Below are positions 42,981-53,141 of a stretch of 64,000 nucleotides of DNA, piece by piece (within the stretch, counting starts at the first letter, position 1; the number at the start of each line of letters is the position of its first letter). Both the position numbers and the translations under genes were made by a program. This stretch comes from Methylocystis sp. B8. Lineage in GTDB: Bacteria > Pseudomonadota > Alphaproteobacteria > Rhizobiales > Beijerinckiaceae. The DNA lies in the NCBI RefSeq assembly GCF_005771425.1, contig NZ_VBTZ01000001.1, positions 186,001 to 250,000 of the forward strand, written 5' to 3'. A model generated the notes under the pieces. It was not told where the DNA came from. It was given only the letters and a program-made list of their open reading frames with translations, and ran no database searches.

Positions 42981-43023
42981 CACAAAGATATTACGGAGGC
43001 CGTACGCCGGCCCTCGCGCGCGA

Positions 43024-43701
43024 TCAAGCCGAGCGCACAAAATTGAGCAATGTCGCGCTCAGGCTGCCTCCGGTAAAAACGATTGTCGCGCCAAGAGCGA
43101 GTAACGCAACAAGGTTGAGGGTCACGGCGTTCGCGACCCCGACTAGCGCGAGAAGGCCGAGCACAATCACAGCCAAACCTGAGAGCGCTTGGACGCCGGC
43201 CGAGCCGAAGGCCATCTCGCTCGCAAGAATTTCCCTGCTTGCAAGGTCGCTCTGAGACCGGCCTCTCAGCGACTCTTGACCAAGCACGTGCAATTGCCAC
43301 ACCGCATTGCTGCTCAGAACCAAAGCAGACCCAAACGCGATAGCGGCAATTGGGATCAGCGCAGCAGGTTCGATACGGAGCAATGAAAGGACGCCCAAAA
43401 CGATGCCGGCGACGCCGACGAGGAAAACGACGGACAGGCTGCCGCCGCCAAATCCCTCGACCTGGGTCGCCGTGGAACCCGCCGGAAACATGATGCGAGC
43501 GTATTCAGACAACATCGTGCCGCCTTGAATCAGCAAAGCGGCGCCAAAGACGATCGTCGCGATCGCGGCCATCATTGGCGCGTTCACGCCGGACAGGCCC
43601 ACAATGGCGATGACGATGGTGGCGAGACCGCCGATTGCGTCTATGAGGCCGCCATAAACCGCTGTTTCGCGAAATGCCGAATCTCGAGAGGTAATGGACA
43701 T
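43024..43701 (-). CDS. Polytopic membrane protein, paralogue 1
   Basis: 225 residues from the ATG at 43701 (GTGGAGA upstream); an upstream extension to 43791 is unsupported. About six membrane helices, for example AIGGLATIVIAIVGLSGV, MAAIATIVFGAALLIQGG, LSVVFLVGVAGIVLGVLSLL and AVTLNLVALLALGATIVF, with a cytoplasmic or periplasmic hydrophilic loop between helices 4 and 5. The last motif, GGSLSATLL, recurs in paralogue 2. Reminiscent of HdeD-like (DUF308) multi-helix proteins but not clearly a member. Function unknown. Confidence 0.72.
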   Translation of the reverse strand: MSITSRDSAFRETAVYGGLIDAIGGLATIVIAIVGLSGVNAPMMAAIATIVFGAALLIQGGTMLSEYARIMFPAGSTATQVEGFGGGSLSVVFLVGVAGIVLGVLSLLRIEPAALIPIAAIAFGSALVLSSNAVWQLHVLGQESLRGRSQSDLASREILASEMAFGSAGVQALSGLAVIVLGLLALVGVANAVTLNLVALLALGATIVFTGGSLSATLLNFVRSA

Positions 43702-43846
43702 GGCATTGTCTCCACGCTCGCGATGTCGCCGCACGGCGAGACAACGCGAGATTCCACATAGCGTGGGATTCACATAGTCAAGCCCAATCACGCGTTTGCG
43801 CTTGCTTGCGGGACCCTGAGCCGTCGGCGCGACTGTGACCGCGCAA

Positions 43847-44500
43847 TCAAGCCGGGCGCATGAAGCTTAGGAGTATGGCGTTGAGGCTGCCTCCCTTTAG
43901 AACGAGCGCCGACCCGAGCATGAGCAAAGCCACAAGGTTGAATGTCAGATCATATGTTGCGCCTGACGCAGCAAGAACGCCGAGAATGATCGCGGCGAGT
44001 CCAGCAAAGATCTGAACGCTGAGCGAATCGAAAACCATGTGGTTGGCGACAATGTCCTTCAAACTCTCTCCGCCTTTGGCGGACGCGCGTCTGATCGCAT
44101 TGAGATGCCAGATGGAGATGCCGCTTAAGACCAGTCCCGCCCCGAACATGATCGATGCGACTGGAGTCAACATAGCGGAGTTGAAGTCGAGTAGCGATAG
44201 CACGCCAAGAGCAGCGCCGGCGGCGCCCAGCAACACAACGGCGAAACGGACGCTTACTCCAAAGGCGCTGGCGCTCGCCGCCGCCTCGACCGAAGCTTGC
44301 GTATACAGCGTCAGTAGCGTTCTTCCCTGCACCAGCAGAGCGACGCCGAATATAATTGTCGCGATTGCGGCCAGGAGGGGCGCATAGAGGCCCGCCAATC
44401 CGAGAATGGCGAGTAATAGAGTTGCAACGCCGCCAATATCGTCGATCAAACCAAAAGCGGCGCGCTCACGGTAGAGGCGCTGTCGAGCGACTATGGACAT
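43847..44500 (-). CDS. Polytopic membrane protein, paralogue 2
   Basis: 217 residues, GGAG before the ATG. Same layout as the gene just downstream: N-terminal MSI.....R.ERAAFGLIDDIGGVATLLLAILGL, then IATIIFGVALLVQGRTLL, a middle AALGVLSLLDFN, and the closing FNLVALLMLGSALVLKGGSLNAILLSF. The match with paralogue 1 runs end to end, showing a tandem duplication, now well diverged. No catalytic residues seen. Same strand, 145 bases apart. Confidence 0.72.
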   Translation of the reverse strand: MSIVARQRLYRERAAFGLIDDIGGVATLLLAILGLAGLYAPLLAAIATIIFGVALLVQGRTLLTLYTQASVEAAASASAFGVSVRFAVVLLGAAGAALGVLSLLDFNSAMLTPVASIMFGAGLVLSGISIWHLNAIRRASAKGGESLKDIVANHMVFDSLSVQIFAGLAAIILGVLAASGATYDLTFNLVALLMLGSALVLKGGSLNAILLSFMRPA

Positions 44501-44852
44501 CGTCTTTCTCCGCTTCGATTCCGCCAGGACAAGAACTAAAGTAGCGGCGATGTCGGCGCGGCAAGCTCTGCGAACGCGAGACCGTTACTTTAATGCGTCT
44601 AAACGGCTGAGCTCGAGTGATGTCGCGTCGAGATAAGGCTGTAGCTTCGAGCCTCTCCTTAACCCGCCGAGATTGCAGCCTTGGGCGTAGCTGCTGTGCT
44701 GTTTGCCTGTCACTGTTTGCTTCGGGAGAACAGACGCTTCGCTGCTCCTTGATTCAGGCCATTCACGCTTTATTTCCTAGAAATGCTTACGCTTAGCCGG
44801 CGCTCATATGCCATTAACGTCGCATTCGGCGGGCCGGCGAGGGAAATTCAGT
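44501..44852. other. 352-base intergenic region upstream of pckA
   Basis: Divergent promoter space between paralogue 2 and pckA. Less GC-rich than average. Tail contains GAGGGAAA as the pckA ribosome site. No gene or clear fold found. Confidence 0.5.
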
Positions 44853-46457
44853 ATGGCGAACACGGCGATGTGGCGAGCGGAGGACGTTGGTGGTTCGGCG
44901 GCTAATGACTTCGATCTCTTCACGCACGCGCGACGGAATTTCGAGACAAGCGAGCTTTTTGACGAAGCAATCCGCCGCGGGGAAGGGTTCGCATCTTCGA
45001 CGGGTGGGCTCGTCGTTGAAACCGGCGTTCACACCGGCCGTTCGCCTAATGACAAATTCATCGTTTGCGACGCGCTGACCAATCAAACGATCTGGTGGGA
45101 AAACAACCAGTCGATGAGGCCGGAGGAGTTCGAGCGGCTTCATCAGGACATGCTGGCGCACGCGCGTCGGACGAGCCTTTTCTCTCAAGATCTCTATGCC
45201 TGCGCTTCGCCAGCGCACCAGCTCAACGTTCGCGTTTTCACTGAATACGCCTGGCACTCGCTGTTTGTGCGGCATCTGTTCGTCCCCGCCGAGCGCGCCT
45301 TCAACAACTTCGAGCCGCAGCTGACGGTCCTGGATTTACCTTCTTTCCGTGCGGATCCTTCACGTCACGGCTGTCGCTCCAATACGGTCATCGCGATCAA
45401 TTTCTCTAGTGGTCTCGTGCTCATTGGCGGCACGCAATATGCGGGAGAGATCAAGAAATCGGTTTTCACCTATCTCAACTATATTCTGCCTGCGAAAGGC
45501 GTGTTGCCGATGCACTGCGCCGTTAACGAGGGCGAAGGCGGATCGGCGGCCTTCTTTGGACTATCCGGGACAGGCAAAACGACTCTGTCCGCTGATCCGA
45601 TGCGTAGCCTTATTGGCGATGATGAGCACGGATGGGACGAAAGCGGCCTCTTCAATTTTGAGGGAGGCTGCTACGCGAAGGCGATCCGTCTTTCGCAACA
45701 ATCGGAGCCGGATATCTATGCGGCGTCGCATCGTCACGGCGCGATCCTCGAGAATGTGTCGTACAATTCTGGCGCGGGCAGGTTCGACTTCGATGACGAC
45801 TCGAGGACCGAAAACACTCGGATCGCTTATCCGCTCGGTTTTATCCCCAATGCTTCGGCGACTCGCCGTGCAGGTCATCCTAGGAACATCGTGATGCTGA
45901 CCTGCGACGCATTTGGCGTGCTGCCGCCTATTGCGCGCCTGACGCCGGCGCAGGCCATGTATCATTTCCTCTCCGGCTACACCGCGAAAGTCGCGGGGAC
46001 TGAGCGCGGCGTCATAGAACCCCAGGCGACGTTCTCCGCCTGTTTCGGCGCCCCCTTCATGCCGCGGCGGCCAACTGAATATGCGAACCTTTTGCGCGAT
46101 TTCATCTTGTCCAGCGATGCAAACTGCTGGCTGATGAATACGGGCTGGTCCGGCGGTCAGTACGGCGAGGGACGGCGGATGCCGATTGCGGCGACGCGCG
46201 CGCTGCTTCAGGGCGCTCTCGACGGTTCGCTCGCGCAGGGGAGCTTCCGGATAGACCAATCATTCGGTCTGTGCGTGCCGGAGTCGGCGCCGGGCGTCCA
46301 ATCCCAAATGCTTGATCCGGTTCAGACATGGTCATCGCGCGAAGATTTTGACTGGATGGCGAAAAGGCTTGTCGGGATGTTCGAGGCGAACTTCCGCACG
46401 CTCGCCCCTTTCGTCGACCAGCAGGTGCTCGACGCCCAACCCGGCCGCGTCCAGTAA
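44853..46457 (+). CDS. pckA: Phosphoenolpyruvate carboxykinase (ATP)
   Basis: Converts oxaloacetate to PEP with ATP, feeding gluconeogenesis. 534 residues from the ATG at 44853 (an upstream in-frame ATG at 44808 is less likely). Motifs of the ATP form: [34 protein letters not shown], the P-loop [14 protein letters not shown] near residue 236, DDEHGWDE with the metal-binding Asp, and [14 protein letters not shown]. It heads the amino-acid catabolic island on the same strand, 102 bases before liuA, and would let carbon from leucine, valine and tyrosine (acetyl-CoA, propionyl-CoA, fumarate) reach sugars. Confidence 0.95.
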   Translation: MANTAMWRAEDVGGSAANDFDLFTHARRNFETSELFDEAIRRGEGFASSTGGLVVETGVHTGRSPNDKFIVCDALTNQTIWWENNQSMRPEEFERLHQDMLAHARRTSLFSQDLYACASPAHQLNVRVFTEYAWHSLFVRHLFVPAERAFNNFEPQLTVLDLPSFRADPSRHGCRSNTVIAINFSSGLVLIGGTQYAGEIKKSVFTYLNYILPAKGVLPMHCAVNEGEGGSAAFFGLSGTGKTTLSADPMRSLIGDDEHGWDESGLFNFEGGCYAKAIRLSQQSEPDIYAASHRHGAILENVSYNSGAGRFDFDDDSRTENTRIAYPLGFIPNASATRRAGHPRNIVMLTCDAFGVLPPIARLTPAQAMYHFLSGYTAKVAGTERGVIEPQATFSACFGAPFMPRRPTEYANLLRDFILSSDANCWLMNTGWSGGQYGEGRRMPIAATRALLQGALDGSLAQGSFRIDQSFGLCVPESAPGVQSQMLDPVQTWSSREDFDWMAKRLVGMFEANFRTLAPFVDQQVLDAQPGRVQ

Positions 46458-46559
46458 CTTTCCGGGCGCTCGTTGGCCATCAACCGGCTGCCGGCAACTT
46501 GAAACTTCGTTGATCGGCGAAAATATAGGGTCCATCACCGCGCGCCATCGGAGATGGGC

Positions 46560-47729
46560 ATGCGCCATTGGACGCCTACTTTCGATTTCGATCTCGGCGA
46601 CGTCGCTGACCGTGTGCGCAGCGCAACCGAAACTTTCGCGGGCGCCGAAATTGCGCCGCGGGCGCAGCAGATCGATGCGCAAAACGCTTTCCCTTCGGAT
46701 CTTTGGCCCAAGCTGGGAGCCCTCGGCGCGCTGGGACTAACCGTGCATGAGCGCTACGGCGGCGCGGGAATGGGCTATGTGGAACACGTTCTCGCGATGG
46801 AGGAAATCAGCCGGGCTTCAGCGTCGGTCGGATTGTCCTACGGCGCCCACTCCAATCTCTGCGTTAACCAAATCCATCGCAACGGCTCGGAGGAGCAGAA
46901 ACAGCGTTATCTGCCGGACCTCGTCTCTGGCCGTCACGTCGGCGCGCTTGCGATGTCGGAGCCAGGAGCCGGGTCCGACGTCACCGACATGCGGCTGAGC
47001 GCGGTGAGGCGCGGCGATCGTTATGTCCTTAACGGAAGCAAGATGTGGGTGACGAACGGTCCCGACGCGGATGTCGTGATCGTCTACGCCAAGACGGACC
47101 CAGGCGCCGGACCGCACGGCATAACCGCATTCATTGTCGAGCGCGTCTTTCCCGGTTTTTCCTCAAGCGCCAAGCTCGACAAGCTCGGCATGCGCGGCTC
47201 TAACACATGCGAACTCGTTTTTGAGGATTGCGAGGTCCCGGAAGAAAACGTGCTCGGCCTCCCGGAGCGCGGCGTGAATGTGCTGATGAGCGGCCTGGAT
47301 TATGAGCGCGCGGTGCTCGCCGGCGGCCCGCTCGGAATCATGCAGGCCTGCATGGATGTCGTGCTTCCCTATGTGCATGAGCGCAAGCAGTTCGGTCAGC
47401 CGATCGGCGAGTTCGAGCTCATGCAGGGCAAGCTCGCCGACATGTATACCGCGCTCATGGCGACGCGCGCTTATGTCTACGCGGTGGCCAAGGCGTGCGA
47501 TCGCGGCCGCGTGACGCGAAAGGATGCGGCCAGCGCCATATTGTTCGCTGCTGAGCGCGCGACATGGATGACGCTGGAGGCCATTCAGTGCCTCGGCGGC
47601 AACGGCTATATGAACGAATATCCGACAGGCAGATTGCTGCGCGACGCTAAACTCTATGAGATCGGCGCTGGGACAAGCGAAATTCGCCGCATGCTGATCG
47701 GGCGCGAACTTTATCAGGAGACGGCCTGA
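46560..47729 (+). CDS. liuA: Isovaleryl-CoA dehydrogenase
   Basis: FAD acyl-CoA dehydrogenase that converts isovaleryl-CoA to 3-methylcrotonyl-CoA in leucine breakdown. About 389 residues; Met at 46560 has CGGAG upstream, the ATG at 46554 is the other choice. Acyl-CoA dehydrogenase blocks: [43 protein letters not shown], and the isovaleryl-specific base region [16 protein letters not shown], whose Glu at this earlier position distinguishes IVD from straight-chain enzymes. It starts the liu operon that follows in the order liuA-B-C-D-E. Confidence 0.95.
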   Translation: MRHWTPTFDFDLGDVADRVRSATETFAGAEIAPRAQQIDAQNAFPSDLWPKLGALGALGLTVHERYGGAGMGYVEHVLAMEEISRASASVGLSYGAHSNLCVNQIHRNGSEEQKQRYLPDLVSGRHVGALAMSEPGAGSDVTDMRLSAVRRGDRYVLNGSKMWVTNGPDADVVIVYAKTDPGAGPHGITAFIVERVFPGFSSSAKLDKLGMRGSNTCELVFEDCEVPEENVLGLPERGVNVLMSGLDYERAVLAGGPLGIMQACMDVVLPYVHERKQFGQPIGEFELMQGKLADMYTALMATRAYVYAVAKACDRGRVTRKDAASAILFAAERATWMTLEAIQCLGGNGYMNEYPTGRLLRDAKLYEIGAGTSEIRRMLIGRELYQETA

Positions 47730-47744
47730 CTTTGGAATAGCAAT

Positions 47745-49352
47745 ATGCCCCGCCTAGATAGCCTTGTGAATTCGAAAGGCGCTGATTACGCGAAGAATTA
47801 TCAATTTATGGCTGACCGCGTCGCGGAGGTGAAGCGGATTGCGGCCGAGATTCGCGTCGGAGGGGACGAAACAGCGCGCGAGCGCCATCTCGCGCGTGGA
47901 AAAATGCTGGCGCGGCAGCGCATTGACGCGCTTATTGATCCATTATCGCCTTTTCTCGAAATCGCTCCGTTCGCCGCACATGGCATGTACGATGGCCGCG
48001 TCGCGGCGGCCGGGGTCGTCGCCGGAATAGGGCGGGTGCGAGGCCGCGAATGCATGATTGTCGCCAATGACGCCACGGTCAAAGGCGGCGTTTACTTTCC
48101 TTTGACTGTGAAGAAGCATCTTCGCGCCCAAGAGATTGCCTTTCAGAATAATCTGCCCTGCATTTATCTTGTCGATTCCGGCGGCGCTAATCTCACGAGC
48201 CAGGAGGATGTTTTTCCCGACCGGGATCATTTCGGCCGTATTTTTTATAATCAGGCGACGATGTCGTCACGAGGCATTGCGCAGATCGCGGTCGTCATGG
48301 GTTCGTGCACGGCGGGCGGCGCCTATGTGCCGGCGATGTGCGACGAAACGATCATTGTTCGCAACGAAGGCGCAATATTTTTGGCGGGACCGCCTCTTGT
48401 TAAAGCGGCGACCGGCGAGGTCGTGAGCGCAGAGGAGCTTGGCGGCGCCGAAGTGCATTGCCGTCGGTCGGGCGTCGCCGATCATTGCGCCGAGAATGAC
48501 GCGCATGCGCTGCAAATCGCGCGGGATATCGTGGGCAATCTCGGGCCCGCGGGGGCGATACAGATCCCGGTTAGAAAGCCTGCCGAGCCTTTCTACGATC
48601 CCGAGGAGATTTATGGTCTTCTGCCTCAAGACCCGCGGAAGCAGTTCGACATACGCGAGGTAATCGCGCGGCTCGTCGACGCAAGCGAATTTGACGAGTT
48701 CCGCAAGCTCTATGGTCCGTCCTTGGTGACAGGCTTCGCTCACATCTATGGTTATCCCGTCGGAATCGTCGCCAACAACGGCGTGTTGTTTCCCGAGAGC
48801 GCGCAAAAGGGCGCGCACTTCATCGAGCTTTGCGTGCGACGCCAAACGCCGCTGCTGTTTTTGCACAACACGACGGGTTTCATTGTCGGCGCGAAATATG
48901 AAAGCGCGGGAGTCGCCAAAGAAGGGGCGAAGATGGTGACCGCGGTTGCGACGGCCGCCGTGCCCAAGCTTTCGATCATCGTCGGAGGCAGTTTTGGCGC
49001 GGGAAATTACGCCATGTGCGGCCGGGCTTACTCGCCACGATTTCTATGGATGTGGCCGGGAGCGCGCATTGGCGTGATGGGTGGAGAACAGGCGGCGAGC
49101 GTGCTGACGCGCGTCAAGCGCGAGGCCATGGAGAAGCGGCGGAAGGAATTTTCGCAAGCCCAAGAAGAGGAATTCGCGCGCCCGCTTCGGGAACAATATG
49201 AACGCCAGAGCCTGCCCCTTTATTCGAGCGCACGGCTTTGGGACGACGGCGTCATTGACCCGCTCGACACGAGACGGATCGTCAGTCTCGCGCTATCTTT
49301 CGCGCTGAGGGCGCCGATCGAAGAAACGCGCTTTGGCCTGTTTCGCATGTGA
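47745..49352 (+). CDS. liuB: Methylcrotonoyl-CoA carboxylase, carboxyltransferase subunit
   Basis: Beta subunit of 3-methylcrotonyl-CoA carboxylase. 535 residues of tandem crotonase folds: [103 protein letters not shown] and [39 protein letters not shown]. It pairs with the biotin subunit gene two positions on. Its stop overlaps the GTG start of liuC (ATGTGA). Confidence 0.96.
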   Translation: MPRLDSLVNSKGADYAKNYQFMADRVAEVKRIAAEIRVGGDETARERHLARGKMLARQRIDALIDPLSPFLEIAPFAAHGMYDGRVAAAGVVAGIGRVRGRECMIVANDATVKGGVYFPLTVKKHLRAQEIAFQNNLPCIYLVDSGGANLTSQEDVFPDRDHFGRIFYNQATMSSRGIAQIAVVMGSCTAGGAYVPAMCDETIIVRNEGAIFLAGPPLVKAATGEVVSAEELGGAEVHCRRSGVADHCAENDAHALQIARDIVGNLGPAGAIQIPVRKPAEPFYDPEEIYGLLPQDPRKQFDIREVIARLVDASEFDEFRKLYGPSLVTGFAHIYGYPVGIVANNGVLFPESAQKGAHFIELCVRRQTPLLFLHNTTGFIVGAKYESAGVAKEGAKMVTAVATAAVPKLSIIVGGSFGAGNYAMCGRAYSPRFLWMWPGARIGVMGGEQAASVLTRVKREAMEKRRKEFSQAQEEEFARPLREQYERQSLPLYSSARLWDDGVIDPLDTRRIVSLALSFALRAPIEETRFGLFRM

Positions 49353-50149
49353 GTTCTTTTATGACGGCATTGCTGCAATCGGTTGACGCAAATGGCGTCG
49401 CGACTTTGACGCTGAACCGTCCGGACAAGCGCAATGCGCTTGACTCCGAGTTGATCGATCTTCTGAAGGACGCGCTCGAAGAACTGGGCGCGCGAGCCGA
49501 CGTCCGCATTATCACGCTTGAGGGCGCCGGAGACTATTTTTGCGCGGGCGGCGATATTGGATCAATGCTCCGGATCGCGCAGAGCGCGTCGAGCGCCAAT
49601 GAGCAGGACGCCTTGGCGCTCGCGAGAATGTTGCACACGCTGGACATGTCCCCGAAACCCACGATCGCATTGGCCAAGGGCGTCGTCGTCGGGGGAGGCG
49701 TCGGGCTTCTCGCGTGCTGCGACATCGTCATCGCGGCCGATGACGCGTCGTTCGCTCTCAACGAGGTGCGGCTCGGACTGCTTCCCGCGATCGTGGGGCC
49801 CTTTCTTATCCGGGCCATAGGGCTGCGCCAACTGCGCCGGTACGCTTTGACGGCCGAGCGATTCTCCGCCGCCGAGGCGCAGATGATGGGTCTCGTTCAT
49901 CGCGTAGCGCCAAGGTTGGAGGTCGGGCTGGCGCATACGGCGATCGTCGCGGACTTGCTGCGTGGCGCGCCTGGCGCGCAGGCGGACGTCAAGGGCTTCT
50001 TCGCTGAATGCCACGATCAAGGGGCGGATACAGAACTCTTGCGCGAGGCCGCGAACCGACTCGCCGCCAGAAGATCAAGCGCGGAGGCGCAGGAAGGCCT
50101 TTCCGCATTTCTTGAGAAACGAACGCCCAAGTGGATCGCGGCCGACTGA
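49349..50149 (+). CDS. liuC: Enoyl-CoA hydratase, probable methylglutaconyl-CoA hydratase
   Basis: Hydrates 3-methylglutaconyl-CoA to HMG-CoA. 266 residues of the crotonase family: [19 protein letters not shown], the oxyanion segment [33 protein letters not shown], and [19 protein letters not shown] with the catalytic Glu. The LGL-PA pattern and the position between the two carboxylase subunits support the substrate. Starts at GTG 49349 overlapping liuB; the ATG at 49361 is possible. Two bases separate its stop from the ATG of liuD. Confidence 0.9.
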   Translation: MSSFMTALLQSVDANGVATLTLNRPDKRNALDSELIDLLKDALEELGARADVRIITLEGAGDYFCAGGDIGSMLRIAQSASSANEQDALALARMLHTLDMSPKPTIALAKGVVVGGGVGLLACCDIVIAADDASFALNEVRLGLLPAIVGPFLIRAIGLRQLRRYALTAERFSAAEAQMMGLVHRVAPRLEVGLAHTAIVADLLRGAPGAQADVKGFFAECHDQGADTELLREAANRLAARRSSAEAQEGLSAFLEKRTPKWIAAD

Positions 50150-50150
50150 G

Positions 50151-52154
50151 ATGATGCGCAAGCTCCTCATCGCGAATCGCGGGGAGATCGCTTGTCGAAT
50201 CATGCGCACGGCAAGAAGATTGGGGATCACGCCAGTCGCAGTCTATTCCGAAGTCGATGCGCATGCGATGCATGTCGAACTTGCCGATGAAGCCTATCTT
50301 CTCGGACCGGCGCCGGCGCGGGACAGCTATCTTTCGATCGATAAGATTATCGAAGTCGCCCGGCGTTCCGGATCGGACGCCATACATCCGGGCTACGGAT
50401 TTCTTGCCGAGAATGCGGACTTCGCCGAAGCCTGCGCGGCGAATGGACTGATCTTCGTTGGACCGCCGCCTCAGGCCATGCGGCTTCTTGGTTCGAAGAG
50501 CGCGGCCAAGGCCGCGATGATACGGGCAGGCGTGCCTGTGGCGCCGGGATCATCTGGCCGCGACGATGCTGAATTATTGGAAGCGGCGCGCGCCATCGGC
50601 TTTCCCTTGCTTGTGAAGGCGTCGGCTGGCGGCGGCGGCAGGGGCATGCGCATTGTTCGAGCGCCCGAGGAAATGGCTTTAGCGCTTGAAAGCGCCCGGC
50701 GCGAAGCGCGCGCCGCTTTTGGCGACGATGCACTGTTCGTCGAGAAGTATTTCGCCGGCTATAAGCACATTGAAATCCAGATTTTTGCTGACTCGCACGG
50801 CGGCGTCATATCCTTTCTCGAGCGTGACTGCTCCTTGCAGCGCCGGCATCAGAAGGTCGTTGAAGAAACGCCAGCGCCGGGGCTGACTCCGTCTTTGCGC
50901 GCGCAGATGAGCGATGCGGCGATCCGAGCGGCGCGTACGGCGGGGTACGTCGGAGCTGGAACGGTCGAATTTCTGGTGGGGGATGACCATTTCTATTTTC
51001 TAGAGATGAACACAAGGCTGCAGGTCGAACATCCCGTCACGGAGATGGTTTCGAATCAGGATCTCGTCGAATGGCAGTTGCGCATCGCCTGTGGCGCGCC
51101 GCTTCCCTTGACTCAAAGCGATCTGAGGATGAGCGGCTGCGCCATTGAGGCGCGGATCTGCGCCGAAGACCCTGCGCGCGGGTTCCTGCCCTCATTCGGC
51201 AAGATCGTCCACTTTCGTGCGCCGCAAGAAGCGCCTTTTTTTCGCATCGACGCCGGCGTTCGCGCCGGCGATAGCGTCACGCCTTATTATGATTCGCTCC
51301 TGGCGAAACTGATCGTTTTCGGGGAGAGCCGCGAGCAGGCGCTTCGCCGCCTGCAGACAGCCCTAGATGAGGTCGAAATCGTCGGCGTCGTCACAAATCT
51401 CGATTTGTTGCGGGCGATTTCCAAGAGCGATGCGATGGCGAGTGGCGATTACGACACAGAATTCGTCGCGAACACTATCGACATGCTGATATGTCCGGCC
51501 GCTATGGACACAGATTTGGATCGCGTCCTTCTTGCGGCGTCGGCGTCGGTATTCCTAGCCGATGTTCGGCGCGCCGCGCGTGAGGCAAGCGGAGCGGTTG
51601 GCGACGAATGGTCGCCCTGGGCCGAAGCTGGCGCGTGGCGGCTTTACGCCCCTGCGAGCTACGAGCTTAGAGTTACGCAGTCTGATCGAATGCTCTCCGC
51701 CCTTATCCTGCGTCCGCATGACGGCGGCTTTTCGCTGAGCTTTGGCGATGTTGAGATGTCGGTAGAAGCTCAAAGGGTCGGCGATCGCCTCTCGCTGCTT
51801 GTAGATGGGGTTAAGCACGAAGTTTCAACGGTCGTCCTCGATGATGGCGTTGTCATCGTTCTTCGCGGCAGGAACTACCTCATCAATTGGCTGCAAGCGT
51901 CGACGACATCGAACCAGGCGCCGTCTGACGATCGCGTGCTGGCGCCGATGCCCGCGACCGTCACCCGCATCGCCGTAAAATCTGGCGATGTGGTCAGCAA
52001 AGGCGAGACCCTTATAGTCGTGGAGGCGATGAAAATGGAGATCGCCTTGGCCGCGCCGCACGACGGCGTCATCAAGAGCGTCGACTACTCGGTGGGCGAT
52101 ATGGCGAAAGAAGGCGCCGAACTCGTCACGATCGCGCGAAAGGACGTCGAATGA
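50151..52154 (+). CDS. liuD: Methylcrotonoyl-CoA carboxylase, biotin-carrying alpha subunit
   Basis: 667 residues. Biotin carboxylase part: MMRKLLIANRGEIACRIMRTARRLGI, VKASAGGGGRGMRIV (ATP loop), HIEIQIFADSHGGVISFLERDCSLQRRHQKVVEE, FLEMNTRLQVEHPVTEMV and DSLLAKLIVFGESREQA. Then a linker domain of ~140 residues and the biotinyl domain with VEAMKMEI, the biotinylated Lys being about residue 628. The frame is open far upstream to 49962, but the true start is the ATG pair at 50151/50154 right after the liuC stop. Overlaps liuE by four bases. Confidence 0.96.
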   Translation: MMRKLLIANRGEIACRIMRTARRLGITPVAVYSEVDAHAMHVELADEAYLLGPAPARDSYLSIDKIIEVARRSGSDAIHPGYGFLAENADFAEACAANGLIFVGPPPQAMRLLGSKSAAKAAMIRAGVPVAPGSSGRDDAELLEAARAIGFPLLVKASAGGGGRGMRIVRAPEEMALALESARREARAAFGDDALFVEKYFAGYKHIEIQIFADSHGGVISFLERDCSLQRRHQKVVEETPAPGLTPSLRAQMSDAAIRAARTAGYVGAGTVEFLVGDDHFYFLEMNTRLQVEHPVTEMVSNQDLVEWQLRIACGAPLPLTQSDLRMSGCAIEARICAEDPARGFLPSFGKIVHFRAPQEAPFFRIDAGVRAGDSVTPYYDSLLAKLIVFGESREQALRRLQTALDEVEIVGVVTNLDLLRAISKSDAMASGDYDTEFVANTIDMLICPAAMDTDLDRVLLAASASVFLADVRRAAREASGAVGDEWSPWAEAGAWRLYAPASYELRVTQSDRMLSALILRPHDGGFSLSFGDVEMSVEAQRVGDRLSLLVDGVKHEVSTVVLDDGVVIVLRGRNYLINWLQASTTSNQAPSDDRVLAPMPATVTRIAVKSGDVVSKGETLIVVEAMKMEIALAAPHDGVIKSVDYSVGDMAKEGAELVTIARKDVE

Positions 52155-53068
52155 GCATCCCGTCCCGCGTGAGCATCGTGGAAGTTGGTCCTCGGGACGG
52201 CCTGCAGAATGAGAAACAGGCGCTCTCTCCGCATGTCCGGGCCGAACTCATCAGCCGTCTCGCGGCTGCAGGATTGACGCGCATCGAAGCCGGCAGCTTT
52301 GTCTCGCCAACAGCTGTGCCCCAGATGGCGCACACGGACGAGGTGCTTGCGCTTGTTCCAAAGGAAAATCTGCGCCTCAGCGTGCTCGTTCCCAACCTTC
52401 GCGGACTTTCGGACGCTATTGCGGCCGGAGCGGACGAGATCGCCGTATTCGCCGCTGCCTCCGAGACGTTTTCCAAGCGCAACATCAACTGCTCGATCGA
52501 GGAAAGTCTTGAACGATACGCCGAAGTGGTCGCAGAAGCGCGGCGCCACGGCGTCATGGCGCGCGGCTACGTCTCCTGCGTCCTGGGCTGTCCTTACGAA
52601 GGAGAGGTCGATAGCGGCCGAGTCGCGGCGGTCGCGGGCGCTCTCTTTGATATGGGCTGCTTCGAGGTTTCGCTCGGCGATACGATCGGCGTCGGCGCGC
52701 CGCTCCCCGCGCGCCGATTGGTCGAAAGAGTTGCGCGCGTCGCGCCGATCGACAAACTCGCGGTGCACTTTCACGACACCTACGGGCAGTCGCTCGCCAA
52801 TATTTTCGCCTGTCTCGAAGTCGGCGTCTGCGTCGTCGACAGTTCTGTCGCTGGCCTCGGGGGGTGTCCATTTGCGCCGGGCGCAGCCGGAAACGTCGCG
52901 ACCGAAGACGTTGTCTATATGCTTCAGCGAATGGACGTTGAAACCGGCGTGTCGCTCGACCGACTTTTGGACGCGGGGGCCTTTGCCTGCGCGCAACTCA
53001 ATCGGGCGCCAGCCAGTCGCGTGGCGCAGGCCTATGCCGCTAAATGTGACCGTCCGGTTGACGCGTGA
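52151..53068 (+). CDS. liuE: Hydroxymethylglutaryl-CoA lyase
   Basis: Splits HMG-CoA into acetoacetate and acetyl-CoA, the last step of the leucine route. 305 residues of the DRE-TIM family: VSIVEVGPRDGLQNEKQ, IEAGSFVSPTAVPQMA, GYVSCVLGCPYEGEV, LGDTIGVGAP, KLAVHFHDTYGQSLAN (metal His pair) and the lyase signature GLGGCPFAPGAAGNVATED with the catalytic Cys. The ATG overlaps the liuD stop (ATGA). About 70 bases separate it from the valine genes. Confidence 0.96.
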   Translation: MSIPSRVSIVEVGPRDGLQNEKQALSPHVRAELISRLAAAGLTRIEAGSFVSPTAVPQMAHTDEVLALVPKENLRLSVLVPNLRGLSDAIAAGADEIAVFAAASETFSKRNINCSIEESLERYAEVVAEARRHGVMARGYVSCVLGCPYEGEVDSGRVAAVAGALFDMGCFEVSLGDTIGVGAPLPARRLVERVARVAPIDKLAVHFHDTYGQSLANIFACLEVGVCVVDSSVAGLGGCPFAPGAAGNVATEDVVYMLQRMDVETGVSLDRLLDAGAFACAQLNRAPASRVAQAYAAKCDRPVDA

Positions 53069-53141
53069 CGAACGCCGAGAGCTTGTCAAAAAGCTTTGCC
53101 GCGACAAATTTACGTCAACAAAATTGCGATAAGTAGCGAAA

